A DNA stretch of 64,000 nucleotides from Pelotomaculum sp. PtaU1.Bin035 (GCA_002067965.1 MVRN01000033.1:21991-85990); one strand, 5' to 3'. Shown: positions 39,423 to 49,952, numbered from the stretch's first letter. The notes: generated from the letters alone by a model not told the origin. Made by a program: numbers and translations.

Positions 39423-40576
39423 TGATTAACAAAATCCTAATTTTATCAGTTACAGTCGGAACGGGGCATATGCGGGCGGCCGAAGCGCTGAAAAAAGCGG
39501 CCGGTTGTATCTACCCGGATACAGAGGTAATCATCCTGGATACCTTCCACTATGCCAGTCCTTTACTGGAAAAACTCGTTTTGGGAACATATTTGGAAAT
39601 ACTGAAAATGAGTCCGGAAATATATGGGTATTTATACCGTCAGGCTGAGAGGGGCCAGCCTTTGTCCGGCAGGGGCAAGTTTGAATTTAACCGGGTATTA
39701 AACCTGGTAGCAGCGCCAAGACTGGTTAAATTCATAAAAGATTTTAATCCTGAAGTCATAGTTTGCACGCACCCCTTTCCTCTGGGCATTATGTCCAGCA
39801 TGAAAAAGAAAGGGATCTTTGAAGGGCCGGTTTTTGCCGCTATTACCGATTTTACGATCCATTCTTTTTGGGTTTTCCCTGAGGTGGATTACTATCTGGT
39901 CGGAGCGGAACAGATGCGCTTACAGTGTGAAGAGTTCGGGATTGACCCGTCTAAAGTATGTATTACGGGGATACCAATAGATCCGGCTTTTACTGTTCTC
40001 TACGATAAAAAAGAATTAAGGGAAAGGCTTGGGTTGGATCCTGACCTTCCGGTAATCCTGATCATGGGCGGGGGGCTCGGGATGGGGTGCCTGGCAACGG
40101 CGGTTAGAGAGCTTGGGGGTTCTGCCTTTAATTGCCAGTTGATGGTTGTGGCTGGCACTAATACTGCACTGAAAGAAAAACTGGTTAAGATTGCGCCGGG
40201 TCTATCTTGTAAGATAAAAGTTTTCGGTTTTGTTGATAACGTCCATCAATTGATGGCCGCGTCGGATTTGATGGTAGGGAAGGCAGGCGGGCTGTCCTGC
40301 GCGGAAGCGATGGCCATGGGGCTGCCAATCTTGATTATTGACCCGCTGCCGGGGCAGGAAGAAAGGAATACAGAATTCATGGCTGCCGTGGGGGCCGGTT
40401 TAAGGTTAAATATGCGGGATTTGGCCGGGCAGGTAAAGGCATACTTTATGGAGCCGGACCGGCTGGAAATGATGGCCCGCGCCGCTGCGGCGCTAGGCAG
40501 GCCAAAAGCAGCATTCGATACCGTCAATATTATGGCGGAAATTATGACAGACGCAAGAGAGATGCAAGCAGATTGA
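39422..40576 (+). CDS. MGDG synthase/UgtP-type glycosyltransferase
   Basis: GT-B fold glycosyltransferase of 384 residues of the monogalactosyl-diacylglycerol synthase family. The N-terminal lipid-binding part shows SVTVGTGHMRAAEAL. The nucleotide-sugar site is in the C-terminal half (IMGGGLGMG, then VGKAGGLSCAEAMAMGLPILI with the conserved Glu). Relatives transfer a sugar to diacylglycerol to build membrane glycolipids. The sugar donor cannot be told from sequence. It overlaps the proS stop. Confidence 0.82.
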   Translation: MINKILILSVTVGTGHMRAAEALKKAAGCIYPDTEVIILDTFHYASPLLEKLVLGTYLEILKMSPEIYGYLYRQAERGQPLSGRGKFEFNRVLNLVAAPRLVKFIKDFNPEVIVCTHPFPLGIMSSMKKKGIFEGPVFAAITDFTIHSFWVFPEVDYYLVGAEQMRLQCEEFGIDPSKVCITGIPIDPAFTVLYDKKELRERLGLDPDLPVILIMGGGLGMGCLATAVRELGGSAFNCQLMVVAGTNTALKEKLVKIAPGLSCKIKVFGFVDNVHQLMAASDLMVGKAGGLSCAEAMAMGLPILIIDPLPGQEERNTEFMAAVGAGLRLNMRDLAGQVKAYFMEPDRLEMMARAAAALGRPKAAFDTVNIMAEIMTDAREMQAD

Positions 40577-40602
40577 CCTTGTCAGCAAATGTCTATTATG
40601 AT
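40573..40602 (+). promoter_or_regulatory. candidate sigma-A promoter for the rimP-nusA-infB operon
   Basis: TTGACC (40573-40578) and TATGAT (40597-40602) with an 18-base spacer. It overlaps the last codon and stop of the glycosyltransferase gene and lies 125 bases before rimP. Confidence 0.6.
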
Positions 40603-40649
40603 ATACTCTAAGTGGTTTGCAGGCAAGGTAGGGATTTTAACTTTTAGAG

Positions 40650-40680
40650 GAGTGGGTAACGCCCACTCTTTCGTCTTATC
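40650..40680 (+). terminator. leader hairpin/attenuator upstream of rimP
   Basis: GAGTGGG (40650-40656) pairs with CCCACTC (40662-40668) across a 5-base loop, followed by TTTCGTCTTAT. It lies downstream of the predicted promoter, so it would act as an attenuator on the rimP-nusA transcript or end read-through from upstream. NusA autoregulation through such a leader is known in other bacteria and is possible here. Confidence 0.5.
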
Positions 40681-40727
40681 ATGGTTCGGAAAAAAATAAT
40701 TATATAAGGGAATTAGGAGGAGTCCCA

Positions 40728-41189
40728 GTGGCCGGCCGTCAAATAATAAAGTTTATTCAACAAATGGCATCGCCTATTGTTCAAGAAGCTGGGATAGAAC
40801 TGGTGGACGTTGAGTTTTTGAAGGAAGGCGGCCGCTGGTATTTGAGGATTTTTATTGACAAACCGGGGGGTATAAGCCATGAAGATTGCCGTTTTGTATC
40901 GGTAAAGATAGACCGGTTGCTTGAGGAAAAGGACCCGATACCACATTCCTATATTCTTGAAGTATCTTCACCCGGTATTGAAAGGCCATTAAAGAGACCT
41001 GATGACTTTAACCGGTTTGTAGGTAGGTTGGTTAATATTACCACATATGTGCCGCTTGACGGCCGGAAAAAGTTTAACGGCCGCCTTAAGGGTATGCGCA
41101 TGAGTAACGTGGTACTTGATATGGAAGGATTGGAAATGTTTATTCCCATAGAGCAGGTAGCGTCGGCACGGCTGGCGGGGGAACTTTAA
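40728..41189 (+). CDS. rimP: ribosome maturation factor RimP
   Basis: Protein of 153 residues needed for 30S maturation. GIELVDVEFLKEGGRWYLRIFIDKP and YILEVSSPGIERPL are the standard signatures. GTG start behind AGGAGGAG. It leads the conserved rimP-nusA-rnpM-L7Ae-infB-rbfA operon. Confidence 0.95.
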   Translation: MAGRQIIKFIQQMASPIVQEAGIELVDVEFLKEGGRWYLRIFIDKPGGISHEDCRFVSVKIDRLLEEKDPIPHSYILEVSSPGIERPLKRPDDFNRFVGRLVNITTYVPLDGRKKFNGRLKGMRMSNVVLDMEGLEMFIPIEQVASARLAGEL

Positions 41190-41209
41190 TTGTTCAGGGA
41201 GGAAGTAGT

Positions 41210-42283
41210 ATGAATATTGAATTCTTGGAAGCCCTGAAGGACTTGGAAAAGGAAAAGGGTATTGCGTTAGATGTCTTGCTGGAGGCTATCGAAGCAGCCT
41301 TGCTTTCTGCATATAAGCGGAATTTTGGGTCGCTTCAGAACGCCCGTATCCACATAGATCGAGATACGGGGGATTTTAGAGTTTATACACAGCGTTTGGT
41401 TATTGATCAGGTGGAAGACTCGCGCCAGGAAATAACCGTTGAGGAAGCGCAGAAAATTAACCCCAGTTATGAGCTGGGTGATGTTGTGGAAACTGAGGTT
41501 ACCCCGCGAAATTTTGGCCGTATTGCTGCTCAAACCGCGAAGCAGGTAGTTGTTCAGCGAATTCGTGAAGCAGAAAGAAATATTATTTTTGAAGAGTTTG
41601 TGAACCGTGAAGGGGATATAATTACAGGTATTGTTCAGCGCTTTGAACAGAAAAATGTGCTGATTGAATTGGGGAAGACTGAAGCTATACTGGCTCCTTC
41701 GGAGCAGATGACGGGTGAAGATTACCGGCATGGGGCAAGGATTAAGGCATACATTGTTGAGGTCAGAAAAACAACTAAAGGTCCCCAGATCCTGGTCTCA
41801 CGCACTCATCCGGGCCTGTTGAAACGCCTTTTCGAACTGGAGGTGCCCGAATTGCATGAAGGTGTTGTAGAACTTAAGGCTATCGCCCGGGAGGCGGGTA
41901 CCCGCTCAAAGATTGCCGTGTACTCCAAAGACGAAAATGTTGATCCGGTTGGCGCCTGTGTTGGGCCGAAGGGGATGAGGGTTCAAAATATTGTCAGTGA
42001 ACTGAATGGTGAAAAGATCGACGTTATTAAATGGAATCCAGACCCGTCCAAGTTCGTCGCCAGTTCTTTGAGTCCTGCAAAAGTTGTGGCTGTTGAGATA
42101 TGGGATGAAGAAAAGGTGGCTAGGGTAATAGTTCCAGATTACCAGCTTTCCCTGGCTATCGGAAAAGAAGGGCAGAACGCGCGACTTGCTGCCAAGCTAA
42201 CCGGCTGGAAAATTGATATAAAGAGTGAGTCGCAAATGCAGGAAATATATTCCGAGGAATACGATGAGGTTTATGAAAGCTAG
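41210..42283 (+). CDS. nusA: transcription termination/antitermination protein NusA
   Basis: Protein of 357 residues that binds RNA polymerase and RNA. An N-terminal RNAP-binding domain (about 1-125) is followed by an S1 domain (about 130-200) and two KH domains ([17 protein letters not shown] and [24 protein letters not shown]). It lacks the acidic repeats of the E. coli protein, as is usual for Firmicutes. GGGAGGAAG lies before the ATG. Confidence 0.96.
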   Translation: MNIEFLEALKDLEKEKGIALDVLLEAIEAALLSAYKRNFGSLQNARIHIDRDTGDFRVYTQRLVIDQVEDSRQEITVEEAQKINPSYELGDVVETEVTPRNFGRIAAQTAKQVVVQRIREAERNIIFEEFVNREGDIITGIVQRFEQKNVLIELGKTEAILAPSEQMTGEDYRHGARIKAYIVEVRKTTKGPQILVSRTHPGLLKRLFELEVPELHEGVVELKAIAREAGTRSKIAVYSKDENVDPVGACVGPKGMRVQNIVSELNGEKIDVIKWNPDPSKFVASSLSPAKVVAVEIWDEEKVARVIVPDYQLSLAIGKEGQNARLAAKLTGWKIDIKSESQMQEIYSEEYDEVYES

Positions 42284-42303
42284 GATGAATAGGAGGCAGG
42301 CCG

Positions 42304-42570
42304 GTGCCCAAGGTAAAAAAAATACCCCAGCGGATGTGTGTAGGGTGCCAGGAGATGAAGCCCAAAAAACAGTTAATCCGGGTAGTACGAACGCCCGATG
42401 AGATAATTGAGATAGACTCTACCGGGAAACGCTCCGGCCGTGGCGCATACATCTGCCCGGAGAAAGAGTGTTTCAAGAAAGCTTTGAAGGGGAAACGCCT
42501 GGAAAAAGCTCTCCAGCGTCCGATATCCCCCGAAGTTATTGAGATATTATCAAAAGAGTTGGTGAAATAG
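42304..42570 (+). CDS. rnpM: YlxR family protein (RNase P modulator RnpM)
   Basis: Protein of 88 residues of the YlxR family. MCVGCQEMKPKKQLIRVVRT and GRGAYICPEKECFKKALK are the conserved motifs. In Bacillus the family protein binds and modulates RNase P. The GTG start comes 20 bases after nusA with AGGAGGC upstream; the next gene starts on the base after its stop. Confidence 0.9.
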   Translation: MPKVKKIPQRMCVGCQEMKPKKQLIRVVRTPDEIIEIDSTGKRSGRGAYICPEKECFKKALKGKRLEKALQRPISPEVIEILSKELVK

Positions 42571-42885
42571 GTGTCCATCGACTGGATAATCGGCATGGGG
42601 CAACGAGCCGGCAAGTTGATGTCAGGTAATTTTGCTGTAAAAGATGCTCTGGCAAGAGGTAGAGTAAAATTGTTAGTAATTGCTAAAGATACCTCGGGCC
42701 GCACCCGGCGGGAATTGTCGGTGCTGGCCGGCTCTAAAAATATTCCGACAGTATCTTTTGGTTCAAAGGTGGAACTGGGAAGGTTAATTGGTAAGGCGCC
42801 ACGTTCGGCAGTAGCTTTTACTGATGAGCTTTTAGCCAGGAGAATCCTCGGAGCTTTGGAAAGGGGAGATGTTGACCGTATATAA
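42571..42885 (+). CDS. L7Ae/YlxQ family ribosomal-type RNA-binding protein
   Basis: Protein of 104 residues of the L7Ae/L30e/S12e/Gadd45 family, usually called YlxQ. GMGQRAGKLMSGNFAVKDAL, LLVIAKDTSGRTRREL and the SKVELGRLIGKAPRSAVAF strand match relatives that bind K-turn RNA. GTG start directly after rnpM. Its exact target in the ribosome or RNase P is not shown here. Confidence 0.9.
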   Translation: MSIDWIIGMGQRAGKLMSGNFAVKDALARGRVKLLVIAKDTSGRTRRELSVLAGSKNIPTVSFGSKVELGRLIGKAPRSAVAFTDELLARRILGALERGDVDRI

Positions 42886-42907
42886 CTAAAATCTTGGAGG
42901 TGGTTAT

Positions 42908-45856
42908 ATGGTAAAGAAACGGGTGCATGAAATCGCTAAGGAACTTAACATAGAAAGTAAGGAAATAATAAATAGATTAAGTGTTATGGGAATAAATATC
43001 AAGTCACATATGAGTACGTTAGAAGACAGTGAGATCAAACGATTGCATCAATATTTTCAAAGAGGGGATTCTCCGGCCGGGAAACCGGCTCCTGTAAAGA
43101 CTTTATCCGGTGCTCCATCAGCAACAGAAGCCAGGAAGCCCCAAAAAATACAGCAAGGCGAAAACAGAAAAAGTGGAAAGAGCCCCGAAACGAACTATTA
43201 CCACGGTCCAGGCCTGGTTGACCGGGTTCCATCACGTCCGCCGGACCGGCGTTTTGAAGAAAAATCTAAACAAGGGGAAAAACTACCGGCCAGGACCTGG
43301 GGTGGACAGACAAGAAGCAACCAGGGAACAAAGCCCAGGCCGGCAGAGGGACCTCAAGAACGTCAAGAGTCCGGCGGTTCTTTACAAAGCAAGTCTCAGC
43401 AAGAACGGGATCAAAACGACAGATTGCCAAAAAATGGTTTGCGGGAATATCCGCAACAAGAAAGATCCCAGCAAGAAAGATCCCAGCAAGACCGGCCGTT
43501 TCAGGACCGCATGCATCAGGAGCGTCCGCAAAAAAGCAGGCCGCAACAGAACCGGCCTGCTCAAAGTACAGGACCTGCTCAGCGTTACGAACGTGCCGAT
43601 AGAAGGGCGGGTAAGCCTGCCGACCAAAAACAGGCGGGTACGCACCCCAGGCCCGGTGGCTCACAAGGACCAAGACCTGGCGGCCAGCAGGGCCCAAGGC
43701 CTGGTAGTCCACGAGGGGCAAGGCCGGGCGGTCAGCATGTGCCAAAACCTGTAGGCCCGCAAGGGGCAAGGCCAAAGTCGACGGAATGGCCTCTTCATAC
43801 CGGCGCCGGGCAGGGAGCCAGACCGAAACCGGATTTAACGGCTGTGAAACCGCAGGGACGTTCTGATGATAAAGAGCGTACCTTCGGGGATAAAGCCAAA
43901 GTACAGGATAAGCCGAAACAACCGGCCAAACCGGGCGCCAACCGGCCACCCGGTAAAGGCCGTTACGATAAACGTTCAGTTTTGGATGATGTTGCTGGTG
44001 ATAGATTACGGACGAAAGCGGCTACGAGTGGGCATCGTAGAAAAGTAGCCGTCAAAGCTCAGGAACGTCAGCAAGCCGGGCCCGCCCAGCCGGTAGAGAA
44101 AAAACCCATTGTAATAGGTGAGTCTGTAACCGTACAGGAACTGTCCTTGAAGATGCATAAAAGCCCGGCTGAACTAATCAAGAAATTAATGCAACTCGGT
44201 GTCCTGGCGACGATTAACCAGGAGATCGACAGCGATACTGCCACCCTGCTGGCAGTGGAGTTTGGTTATGAAGTAGAGGTAAAACTCCCAGTTGATATGG
44301 AAGCGGTACTGATGCAGGAACCGGAGGAGGATTCCAGTCATCTGGCGCTGAGACCTTGTATCGTAACGGTAATGGGCCATGTTGACCATGGTAAAACCTC
44401 GCTTCTGGACGCTATCAGGCAAACTAATGTTACTGCTACTGAAGCGGGCGGAATTACCCAACATATTGGCGCCTATCAGGTTGAGCACGGTGGAAAGAGA
44501 ATCACCTTTGTCGATACTCCGGGACATGAAGCATTTACGGCTATGCGGGCGCGCGGCGCGCAGGTTACCGATATCGCCATCCTTGTGGTTGCAGCGGAAG
44601 ACGGGGTAATGCCTCAAACCGTTGAGGCAATAAATCACGCCAAAGAGGCTGAAGTGCCGATTATTGTGGCCATTAACAAAATGGATAAACCCGGCGCCAA
44701 CCCGGATATGGTGAAGCAGGAGCTTACCGAACACGGATTGATAACCGAAGAGTGGGGCGGGGATACTATCTGTGTGAATGTATCAGCCCTAAAGCGAGAG
44801 GGTTTACAAGAGCTTTTGGAAATGATCCTGCTGGTAGCTGAGATGAAAGAATTAAAGGCAAATCCGGAACGGCTGGCAAGGGGCACAGTAATTGAGGCAG
44901 AACTTGATAAAGGTCGCGGTCCGGTGGCTACCGTGCTGGTACAAAACGGTACCCTGAATATCGGCGATACCATCATTGCCGGTTCCGCTTTCGGCCGAGT
45001 ACGCGCCATGATCGATGATAAGGGTCGTCGAATAAAAAGAGCCGGGCCTTCCACACCAGCTGAAGTCTTAGGTTTTTCTGAGGCTCCTATGGCGGGCGAT
45101 GTATTTATAGTTGTACAGGACGAAAAATTAGCGAGGAGTATAGTTTCTCGCAGACAGGTAAGGAAACGTGAAGAAGAGTTAAAAATTAACACCAGGATAT
45201 CCCTGGATGACCTGTTCAAAAGGATCCAGGAAGGTCAAATCAAGGAACTTGGTATCATTGTCAAGGCGGATGTCCAGGGATCGGTTGAAGCTTTACGCCA
45301 GGCGCTGGAAAGGCTGAATACCGGCGAGGTGAAAGTTAACATAATTCACGGCGGTGTAGGCGCTATTACCGAAACTGATGTTATGCTCGCATCGGCGTCT
45401 AACGCAATTATTCTGGGGTTTAATGTGCGTCCCGATGTTAATGCCAGAAAAGCTGTTGAAAATGAGAAGGTTGATATGCGGCTATACCGGGTGATCTACG
45501 AGGCGATTGAAGACGTCAAGGCTGCCATGAGTGGGCTTCTGGAGCCGGAATATAAAGAAATAACTCTTGGCAGGGCCGAAATACGAAAAATTTTCAGGGC
45601 TTCAAAGATCGGTACTATCGCGGGCTGCTACGTTTTGGAAGGAAAGATCGAAAAGGACTCCGGTATAAGGGTGGTGCGTGACGGCATTGTGATCCATGAA
45701 GGAAAATTAAATTCCCTGAAACGCTTCAAGGACGACGTAAAAGAAGTGGTACAAGGATATGAGTGCGGACTGGCTTTTGAAAAGTTCAACGAAATCCAGG
45801 AGGGAGACATTATTGAGGCATTTACCGTTGAAGCTATAAAAAGGGAACTTTCTTAA
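42908..45856 (+). CDS. infB: translation initiation factor IF-2
   Basis: GTPase of 982 residues that places initiator tRNA on the ribosome. The N terminus has an IF2_N fold ([16 protein letters not shown]). A low-complexity linker of about 290 residues (roughly 60-350) follows, rich in Q, R, P and G with QQER and GPRPG-type repeats. A second IF2_N unit, the G domain (GHVDHGKT near residue 489, NKMD, and [10 protein letters not shown]) and the C-terminal beta-barrel and tRNA-binding domains are complete. GGAGGTGG lies before the ATG. Confidence 0.96.
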   Translation: MVKKRVHEIAKELNIESKEIINRLSVMGINIKSHMSTLEDSEIKRLHQYFQRGDSPAGKPAPVKTLSGAPSATEARKPQKIQQGENRKSGKSPETNYYHGPGLVDRVPSRPPDRRFEEKSKQGEKLPARTWGGQTRSNQGTKPRPAEGPQERQESGGSLQSKSQQERDQNDRLPKNGLREYPQQERSQQERSQQDRPFQDRMHQERPQKSRPQQNRPAQSTGPAQRYERADRRAGKPADQKQAGTHPRPGGSQGPRPGGQQGPRPGSPRGARPGGQHVPKPVGPQGARPKSTEWPLHTGAGQGARPKPDLTAVKPQGRSDDKERTFGDKAKVQDKPKQPAKPGANRPPGKGRYDKRSVLDDVAGDRLRTKAATSGHRRKVAVKAQERQQAGPAQPVEKKPIVIGESVTVQELSLKMHKSPAELIKKLMQLGVLATINQEIDSDTATLLAVEFGYEVEVKLPVDMEAVLMQEPEEDSSHLALRPCIVTVMGHVDHGKTSLLDAIRQTNVTATEAGGITQHIGAYQVEHGGKRITFVDTPGHEAFTAMRARGAQVTDIAILVVAAEDGVMPQTVEAINHAKEAEVPIIVAINKMDKPGANPDMVKQELTEHGLITEEWGGDTICVNVSALKREGLQELLEMILLVAEMKELKANPERLARGTVIEAELDKGRGPVATVLVQNGTLNIGDTIIAGSAFGRVRAMIDDKGRRIKRAGPSTPAEVLGFSEAPMAGDVFIVVQDEKLARSIVSRRQVRKREEELKINTRISLDDLFKRIQEGQIKELGIIVKADVQGSVEALRQALERLNTGEVKVNIIHGGVGAITETDVMLASASNAIILGFNVRPDVNARKAVENEKVDMRLYRVIYEAIEDVKAAMSGLLEPEYKEITLGRAEIRKIFRASKIGTIAGCYVLEGKIEKDSGIRVVRDGIVIHEGKLNSLKRFKDDVKEVVQGYECGLAFEKFNEIQEGDIIEAFTVEAIKRELS

Positions 45857-45985
45857 ATTTTACTTCAGGCGTCTGAGATTTAAGGCACGGTTCCATTGCA
45901 TAAATACCTAATATAAATTAATAGCAGTTTCATTCGATTTATTATCGTTAAGAATGTAACCTCTAATGCAAGGGGGTGCTTGGCG

Positions 45986-46345
45986 TTGTCTTTCCGTTCA
46001 GAGCGGTTGGCAGAGGCCATAAAAAAGGAAGTATCTGAATTATTACGGGACGAATTAAAAGATCCGAGGATTGGTTTTGTAAGTATCACCGCAGTAAAGG
46101 TATCAAAGGATTTACGATATGCTGATGTTTTTGCAAGTGTTTTCGGAGATCCTGCTGATCAGAAAGCAACCATCGAAGTACTATCGAAAGCGCAGGGATT
46201 TATCCGTGGTGAACTAGGCAAGCGGATCCGGCTCCGTTACACGCCGGAAATTACCTTTAAGCTTGATCAATCAATAGGCCGTGGTACCCACTTAATTAAG
46301 CTAATGGAAGAAATCCGGGAGAAGGGTGGCATTTCCAGTGAGTAA
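45986..46345 (+). CDS. rbfA: ribosome-binding factor A
   Basis: KH-fold protein of 119 residues that helps 16S rRNA 5'-end maturation and cold adaptation. [22 protein letters not shown] and the [17 protein letters not shown] strand are diagnostic. TTG 45986 has better spacing to AGGGGGTG than TTG 45980. It overlaps the start of nrnA slightly. Confidence 0.94.
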   Translation: MSFRSERLAEAIKKEVSELLRDELKDPRIGFVSITAVKVSKDLRYADVFASVFGDPADQKATIEVLSKAQGFIRGELGKRIRLRYTPEITFKLDQSIGRGTHLIKLMEEIREKGGISSE

Positions 46346-47369
46346 GCTTAAGGACATTGCCCGCGCCATCAGAGGATCTGAACGCATATTGATATGCGGC
46401 CATATCATGCCTGACGGCGATTGCCTCGGATCGATGCTGGCTTTGGGTTTAACTCTAAAACAGCTTGGTAAGCGAGTAACTATGGCCGGTCCAGACCCAG
46501 TGCCTGAAATTTATAAATTTTTACCTGGGTTGCAGAGTTTTTGGGTAGGTGAGCCGCCGGAAGATAAATACGATATGCTCATTGTCCTGGACTGCCCCGT
46601 AATGGAACGGCTGGGAGACGGTTATAGCGATTTACCCGGGCGGGATTTGGCTGTGATTAATATTGATCATCATAACGGTTCAAACTCTTTTGGAACGTTC
46701 AGATACACAGATCCACGGGCAGCGGCGGTTGGGGAAATCATTTTTGACTTAATGAATTTGATGGATTTGGAAATATCTTTGGATGCGGCTATTTGTTTAT
46801 ATACAGCTATAGCTACCGATACGGGCTCGTTTCAATATAACAGTACCACGCCTGATACCCATCGGCGGGTGGCACGTTTGCTTGAGATTGGTGTACCTAT
46901 TTCTTGGGTTAATGTCCAGCTTTACGAAGAAAAAACACGGGCTGCCCAGCTTCTGTTAGGTGTGGCGTTAAAGACCCTCTCTTTCAGCGCTTGCGGCAAA
47001 GTGGCGTGGATGACTGTAACCCGTGATATGCTCCGGGAAGTTGGGGCTGAAGACGAGCATACAGAGGGGATCGTTAACTACGCAAGATCGATTAAGGGTA
47101 TTGAGGTTGGCTTGCTTTTCCATGAGTTGTCGGCCGGCAGGTATAAAATCAGTTTTCGTTCCAAAGAAAATGTGGACGTTAACCGTTTGGCTGCTCTTTT
47201 CGGTGGTGGGGGTCACTCCCGGGCCGCAGGTTGCGAAGTAAGGGGCAAAATGGGAATAATTGAGAAAAAGGTGGTTATGGCGGCAGTTTCTGCAACTGGG
47301 GGGGAATACCATGAACGGAATTATCAATGTGCTGAAACCTCCGGGGATGACCTCTCACGACGTTGTTAA
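46338..47369 (+). CDS. nrnA: DHH family oligoribonuclease/pAp phosphatase NrnA
   Basis: Mn-dependent phosphoesterase of 343 residues that degrades nano-RNA and pAp. Its full DHH set is present: [30 protein letters not shown], then the DHHA1 end with [10 protein letters not shown]. Unlike the DHH module at 5670, nothing is missing here. GTG 46338 fits GGAGAAGGG better than GTG 46326. truB starts 59 bases before its end. Confidence 0.93.
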   Translation: MSKLKDIARAIRGSERILICGHIMPDGDCLGSMLALGLTLKQLGKRVTMAGPDPVPEIYKFLPGLQSFWVGEPPEDKYDMLIVLDCPVMERLGDGYSDLPGRDLAVINIDHHNGSNSFGTFRYTDPRAAAVGEIIFDLMNLMDLEISLDAAICLYTAIATDTGSFQYNSTTPDTHRRVARLLEIGVPISWVNVQLYEEKTRAAQLLLGVALKTLSFSACGKVAWMTVTRDMLREVGAEDEHTEGIVNYARSIKGIEVGLLFHELSAGRYKISFRSKENVDVNRLAALFGGGGHSRAAGCEVRGKMGIIEKKVVMAAVSATGGEYHERNYQCAETSGDDLSRRC

Positions 47370-48225
47370 TTTTATTCGCCGTTCTATTAAAATAAATAAA
47401 GCAGGGCATGCCGGGACATTGGATCCGGGTGCGGCCGGGGTGCTGGTTGTTTGCCTGGGCCGGGCCACCCGCATAGTCCGGTTTCTGATAGATGACAATA
47501 AAGAGTATCGTGCTGAAATAACTTTTGGGGTTACCACCTCAACGGGTGACTTTTTTGGTGAAGTGATCAATGAACGGGATGCCTCGCATCTTACAGAGAA
47601 GGCCTTTAGGGCTTCCTTACCGGCGTTTACCGGGGAGATCAGCCAGGTGCCGCCGATGGTATCCGCGTTAAAGTGGCATGGGAAGAAGCTTTACGAACTA
47701 GCCAGGGCCGGTTTGTCTGTCGAACGCCAGGCCCGGGCCGTGACCATACATTCTCTTGAATATATTCGGGGCACCGGCTGGGGTAGTCCGAAGCCGGTGG
47801 CGCTATTGCACTTAACATGCTCTAAAGGGACATATGTCAGGTCACTTTGCACAGACATTGGTGAATACCTGGGATGCGGTGCCTGTATGTCTTTTCTGGT
47901 GCGAACAAGGGCAGGCTCCTTTAGAATTTCAGACTCTTGCACATTGGAAGATATCCGGTCTAAAGACATTGCAAACATTGTTGTTTCGATGGAAGAAGCG
48001 CTCTCCAGCCTACCCCCGGTCAGGGTGAAAAATGGCGCGGTGTCTGCAGTTCGTTCGGGTTCAAATCTGTACTTGCCTGGTGTGGCTGAATTACCTGATG
48101 GGTTGGCCGAGGGATTGCTGGTCCGCCTGCACGGGCCGGAAGGGCTGTTGGCGGTAGCTAATACAAGCCATGACCCGGAAGACACGGGAAGGTTCATTTT
48201 TAAACCGGTTTGCGTATTGTCGTAG
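47311..48225 (+). CDS. truB: tRNA pseudouridine(55) synthase
   Basis: Protein of 304 residues that makes pseudouridine 55 in the T-loop. The catalytic aspartate is Asp38 in [24 protein letters not shown] and YVRSLCTDIG are also typical, with a PUA-like C-terminal part. ATG 47311 is chosen over an in-frame ATG at 47260, because GGGGGGG precedes it and homology begins there. Confidence 0.95.
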   Translation: MNGIINVLKPPGMTSHDVVNFIRRSIKINKAGHAGTLDPGAAGVLVVCLGRATRIVRFLIDDNKEYRAEITFGVTTSTGDFFGEVINERDASHLTEKAFRASLPAFTGEISQVPPMVSALKWHGKKLYELARAGLSVERQARAVTIHSLEYIRGTGWGSPKPVALLHLTCSKGTYVRSLCTDIGEYLGCGACMSFLVRTRAGSFRISDSCTLEDIRSKDIANIVVSMEEALSSLPPVRVKNGAVSAVRSGSNLYLPGVAELPDGLAEGLLVRLHGPEGLLAVANTSHDPEDTGRFIFKPVCVLS

Positions 48226-48362
48226 TAATTGCCAGCCGCCGGATGTCGGGCTTAAGAGCCGCATTTGCCGGCTCTGCTGGCAGTGTGTTGACTGCCTTAG
48301 AAAATGTATTGCTCTGATTCATTTGTACTGGTCTATCTCCGTGAGGCAGGAGGTCTGCTAAA
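48226..48362. other. truB-ribF spacer with hairpin potential
   Basis: A 137-base gap with several G+C-rich stems around TTGCCAGC and GCTGGCAG (48230-48292). It contains no FMN-riboswitch sequence and no recognisable gene. GGAGG for ribF lies at its end. Confidence 0.3.
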
Positions 48363-49292
48363 TTGTATGTTTATCAGCACTGGCAGGGGCTAAAATATAA
48401 ACACAGTAAACTTGTAGTTGGCTTGGGAAACTTCGACGGAATGCATGTTGGGCATAAAATATTAATTTCTGAAGTAGTAGCTCTTGCTAAAGAAATTAAT
48501 GGCACACCGGCCGTCTTTACTTTTTACCCTCATCCTCTGGCTGTTTTGTACCCGGATAATTGTCCGCCACTCCTTTTGTCACAGGAAGCAAAACAAAGGT
48601 TTATGGCTAGACTGGGTGTTGAAGTACTCTTGTTGGTACCTTTTAATCTAGAGTTTGCCAGGCTTTCACCTGAAAATTTCATAAAGACTATCATTCACGA
48701 AGAGTTGGGCGCGGGAGGTGTTGTAGTTGGTTATAACTATACTTTTGGCCATCACGGCACAGGGACGCCGGATTTGCTTAAAAAGCAAGCCTCCATGTAC
48801 TATTACCAGCTACGGGTTGTCTCACAAGTGATGGTCGGAAGGCAAGTAGTAAGCAGTTCCTTGATCAGAGAGCTTTTGACGGAAGGCAAGGTAACTGAGG
48901 CAGCTATATTTCTTGGGTACTACCCATTCATTGAAGGACAGGTTGTGGCAGGGGAAAAGCGCGGAGGCACCATTGGATTTCCCACCGCCAACCTGGACAT
49001 TGATCAATCACTGCTTGTTCCCGCAAATGGGGTTTATTCAGTAAAAGTTTATTTTGACTGTGAGACCTATCTCGGGGTGGCAAATGTTGGTTTTAAACCA
49101 ACATTTCAAGGGAAAATAAGGAATGTTGAAGTCCACTTACTGGATTTTTGCCAGGATCTTTATGGGAAAGACATTAAGGTTAATTTTGTCAGACGATTAA
49201 GAGAGGAAAAAAGATTCATGTCATCCTCTGATTTGGTTAAACAAATTGAGCAGGATATTATTCAGGTGAGGGCAGGGGCTGGAAGCAAGTGA
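48363..49292 (+). CDS. ribF: bifunctional riboflavin kinase/FAD synthetase
   Basis: Enzyme of 309 residues that makes FMN and FAD. The N-terminal adenylyltransferase carries GNFDGMHVGHK and the C-terminal kinase carries GGTIGFPTANLD and GVYSVKVYFD with NVGFKPTF. TTG start with GGAGG about 9 bases upstream. Usual size and place after truB. Confidence 0.95.
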   Translation: MYVYQHWQGLKYKHSKLVVGLGNFDGMHVGHKILISEVVALAKEINGTPAVFTFYPHPLAVLYPDNCPPLLLSQEAKQRFMARLGVEVLLLVPFNLEFARLSPENFIKTIIHEELGAGGVVVGYNYTFGHHGTGTPDLLKKQASMYYYQLRVVSQVMVGRQVVSSSLIRELLTEGKVTEAAIFLGYYPFIEGQVVAGEKRGGTIGFPTANLDIDQSLLVPANGVYSVKVYFDCETYLGVANVGFKPTFQGKIRNVEVHLLDFCQDLYGKDIKVNFVRRLREEKRFMSSSDLVKQIEQDIIQVRAGAGSK

Positions 49293-49403
49293 ATAAAAAA
49301 ACTTCTTTCAATATATATTTAATAGGCAGCGTTTACATATATACCGGATTTGTGCTACAATTAACGCGTTAAGCGTCCCGTATCATAAAAGGAGGCGTTA
49401 ACT

Positions 49404-49631
49404 GTGGGTGTTCCAAAATTCGACTCTTCTGAAGAGGAGATTAAAAAATGGCTTAATTATATCGCTCTGATTTGTCTGAGCGAGGAATTTCAGTCATTAA
49501 GGAAAGAACTGGAAAATATCTACCTCCAGTCGAATATGGAAAATGTCCGGTTAACAGCCTTTCAGGATGCGCTGTTTGCCTTTCTTTCCCAGGAGGAAGA
49601 CGAACAGGCATATCAATCCAAGGCATATTAA
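49404..49631 (+). CDS. small hypothetical helical protein
   Basis: Protein of 75 residues starting with GTG behind AAAGGAGGCG. It is helical and acidic (SSEEEIKKWLNYIALIC, then QEEDEQAYQ). I recognise no family. Its stop lies 13 bases before a DUF4258-like gene, so the two form a pair with toxin-antitoxin-like spacing, but no antitoxin DNA-binding fold is evident. Confidence 0.65.
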   Translation: MGVPKFDSSEEEIKKWLNYIALICLSEEFQSLRKELENIYLQSNMENVRLTAFQDALFAFLSQEEDEQAYQSKAY

Positions 49632-49644
49632 GGTGTAAGCTGGG

Positions 49645-49866
49645 ATGAGAGTAATCATTACCGAACATGCACGCAAGCGCTTACGGGATATGAGACAGGA
49701 AAGGATTACAATAGGGGATATAATTAACGTTGCCAGCGGGATACCTGGGCGTATCCCGACTGCAACCCGGTTTCGGGGTTTTTTTTCCAAGACAGGCAGA
49801 GTTTTTGATATTGTTGCCAAGGATATTCCTGGTGGCCGTTTGGTTATAACAATTATTGGGAAGTAG
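49645..49866 (+). CDS. DUF4258-like small protein
   Basis: Protein of 73 residues. ITEHARKRLRDMRQERITIGDI followed by a beta-rich half ending GGRLVITIIGK resembles the DUF4258 pattern, whose relatives include RelE-like and BrnT-like toxins. Active-site residues of those toxins cannot be confirmed from sequence alone. It follows the small helical gene by 13 bases and precedes rpsO. Confidence 0.6.
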   Translation: MRVIITEHARKRLRDMRQERITIGDIINVASGIPGRIPTATRFRGFFSKTGRVFDIVAKDIPGGRLVITIIGK

Positions 49867-49952
49867 TTTTTCTGTAGAACTGCGGGCTAGGGAATGCGTT
49901 CTCCGGCGGTTAACTTGGCCGGCAGCGATTTTAACAAAAGGAGGTGAACGGC

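Noticed and set aside
43110..43949. Long alternative frames within infB (214 and 227 codons, both strands)
   Set aside because: They arise from the repetitive, G+C-rich IF-2 linker and have no homology or ribosome sites.
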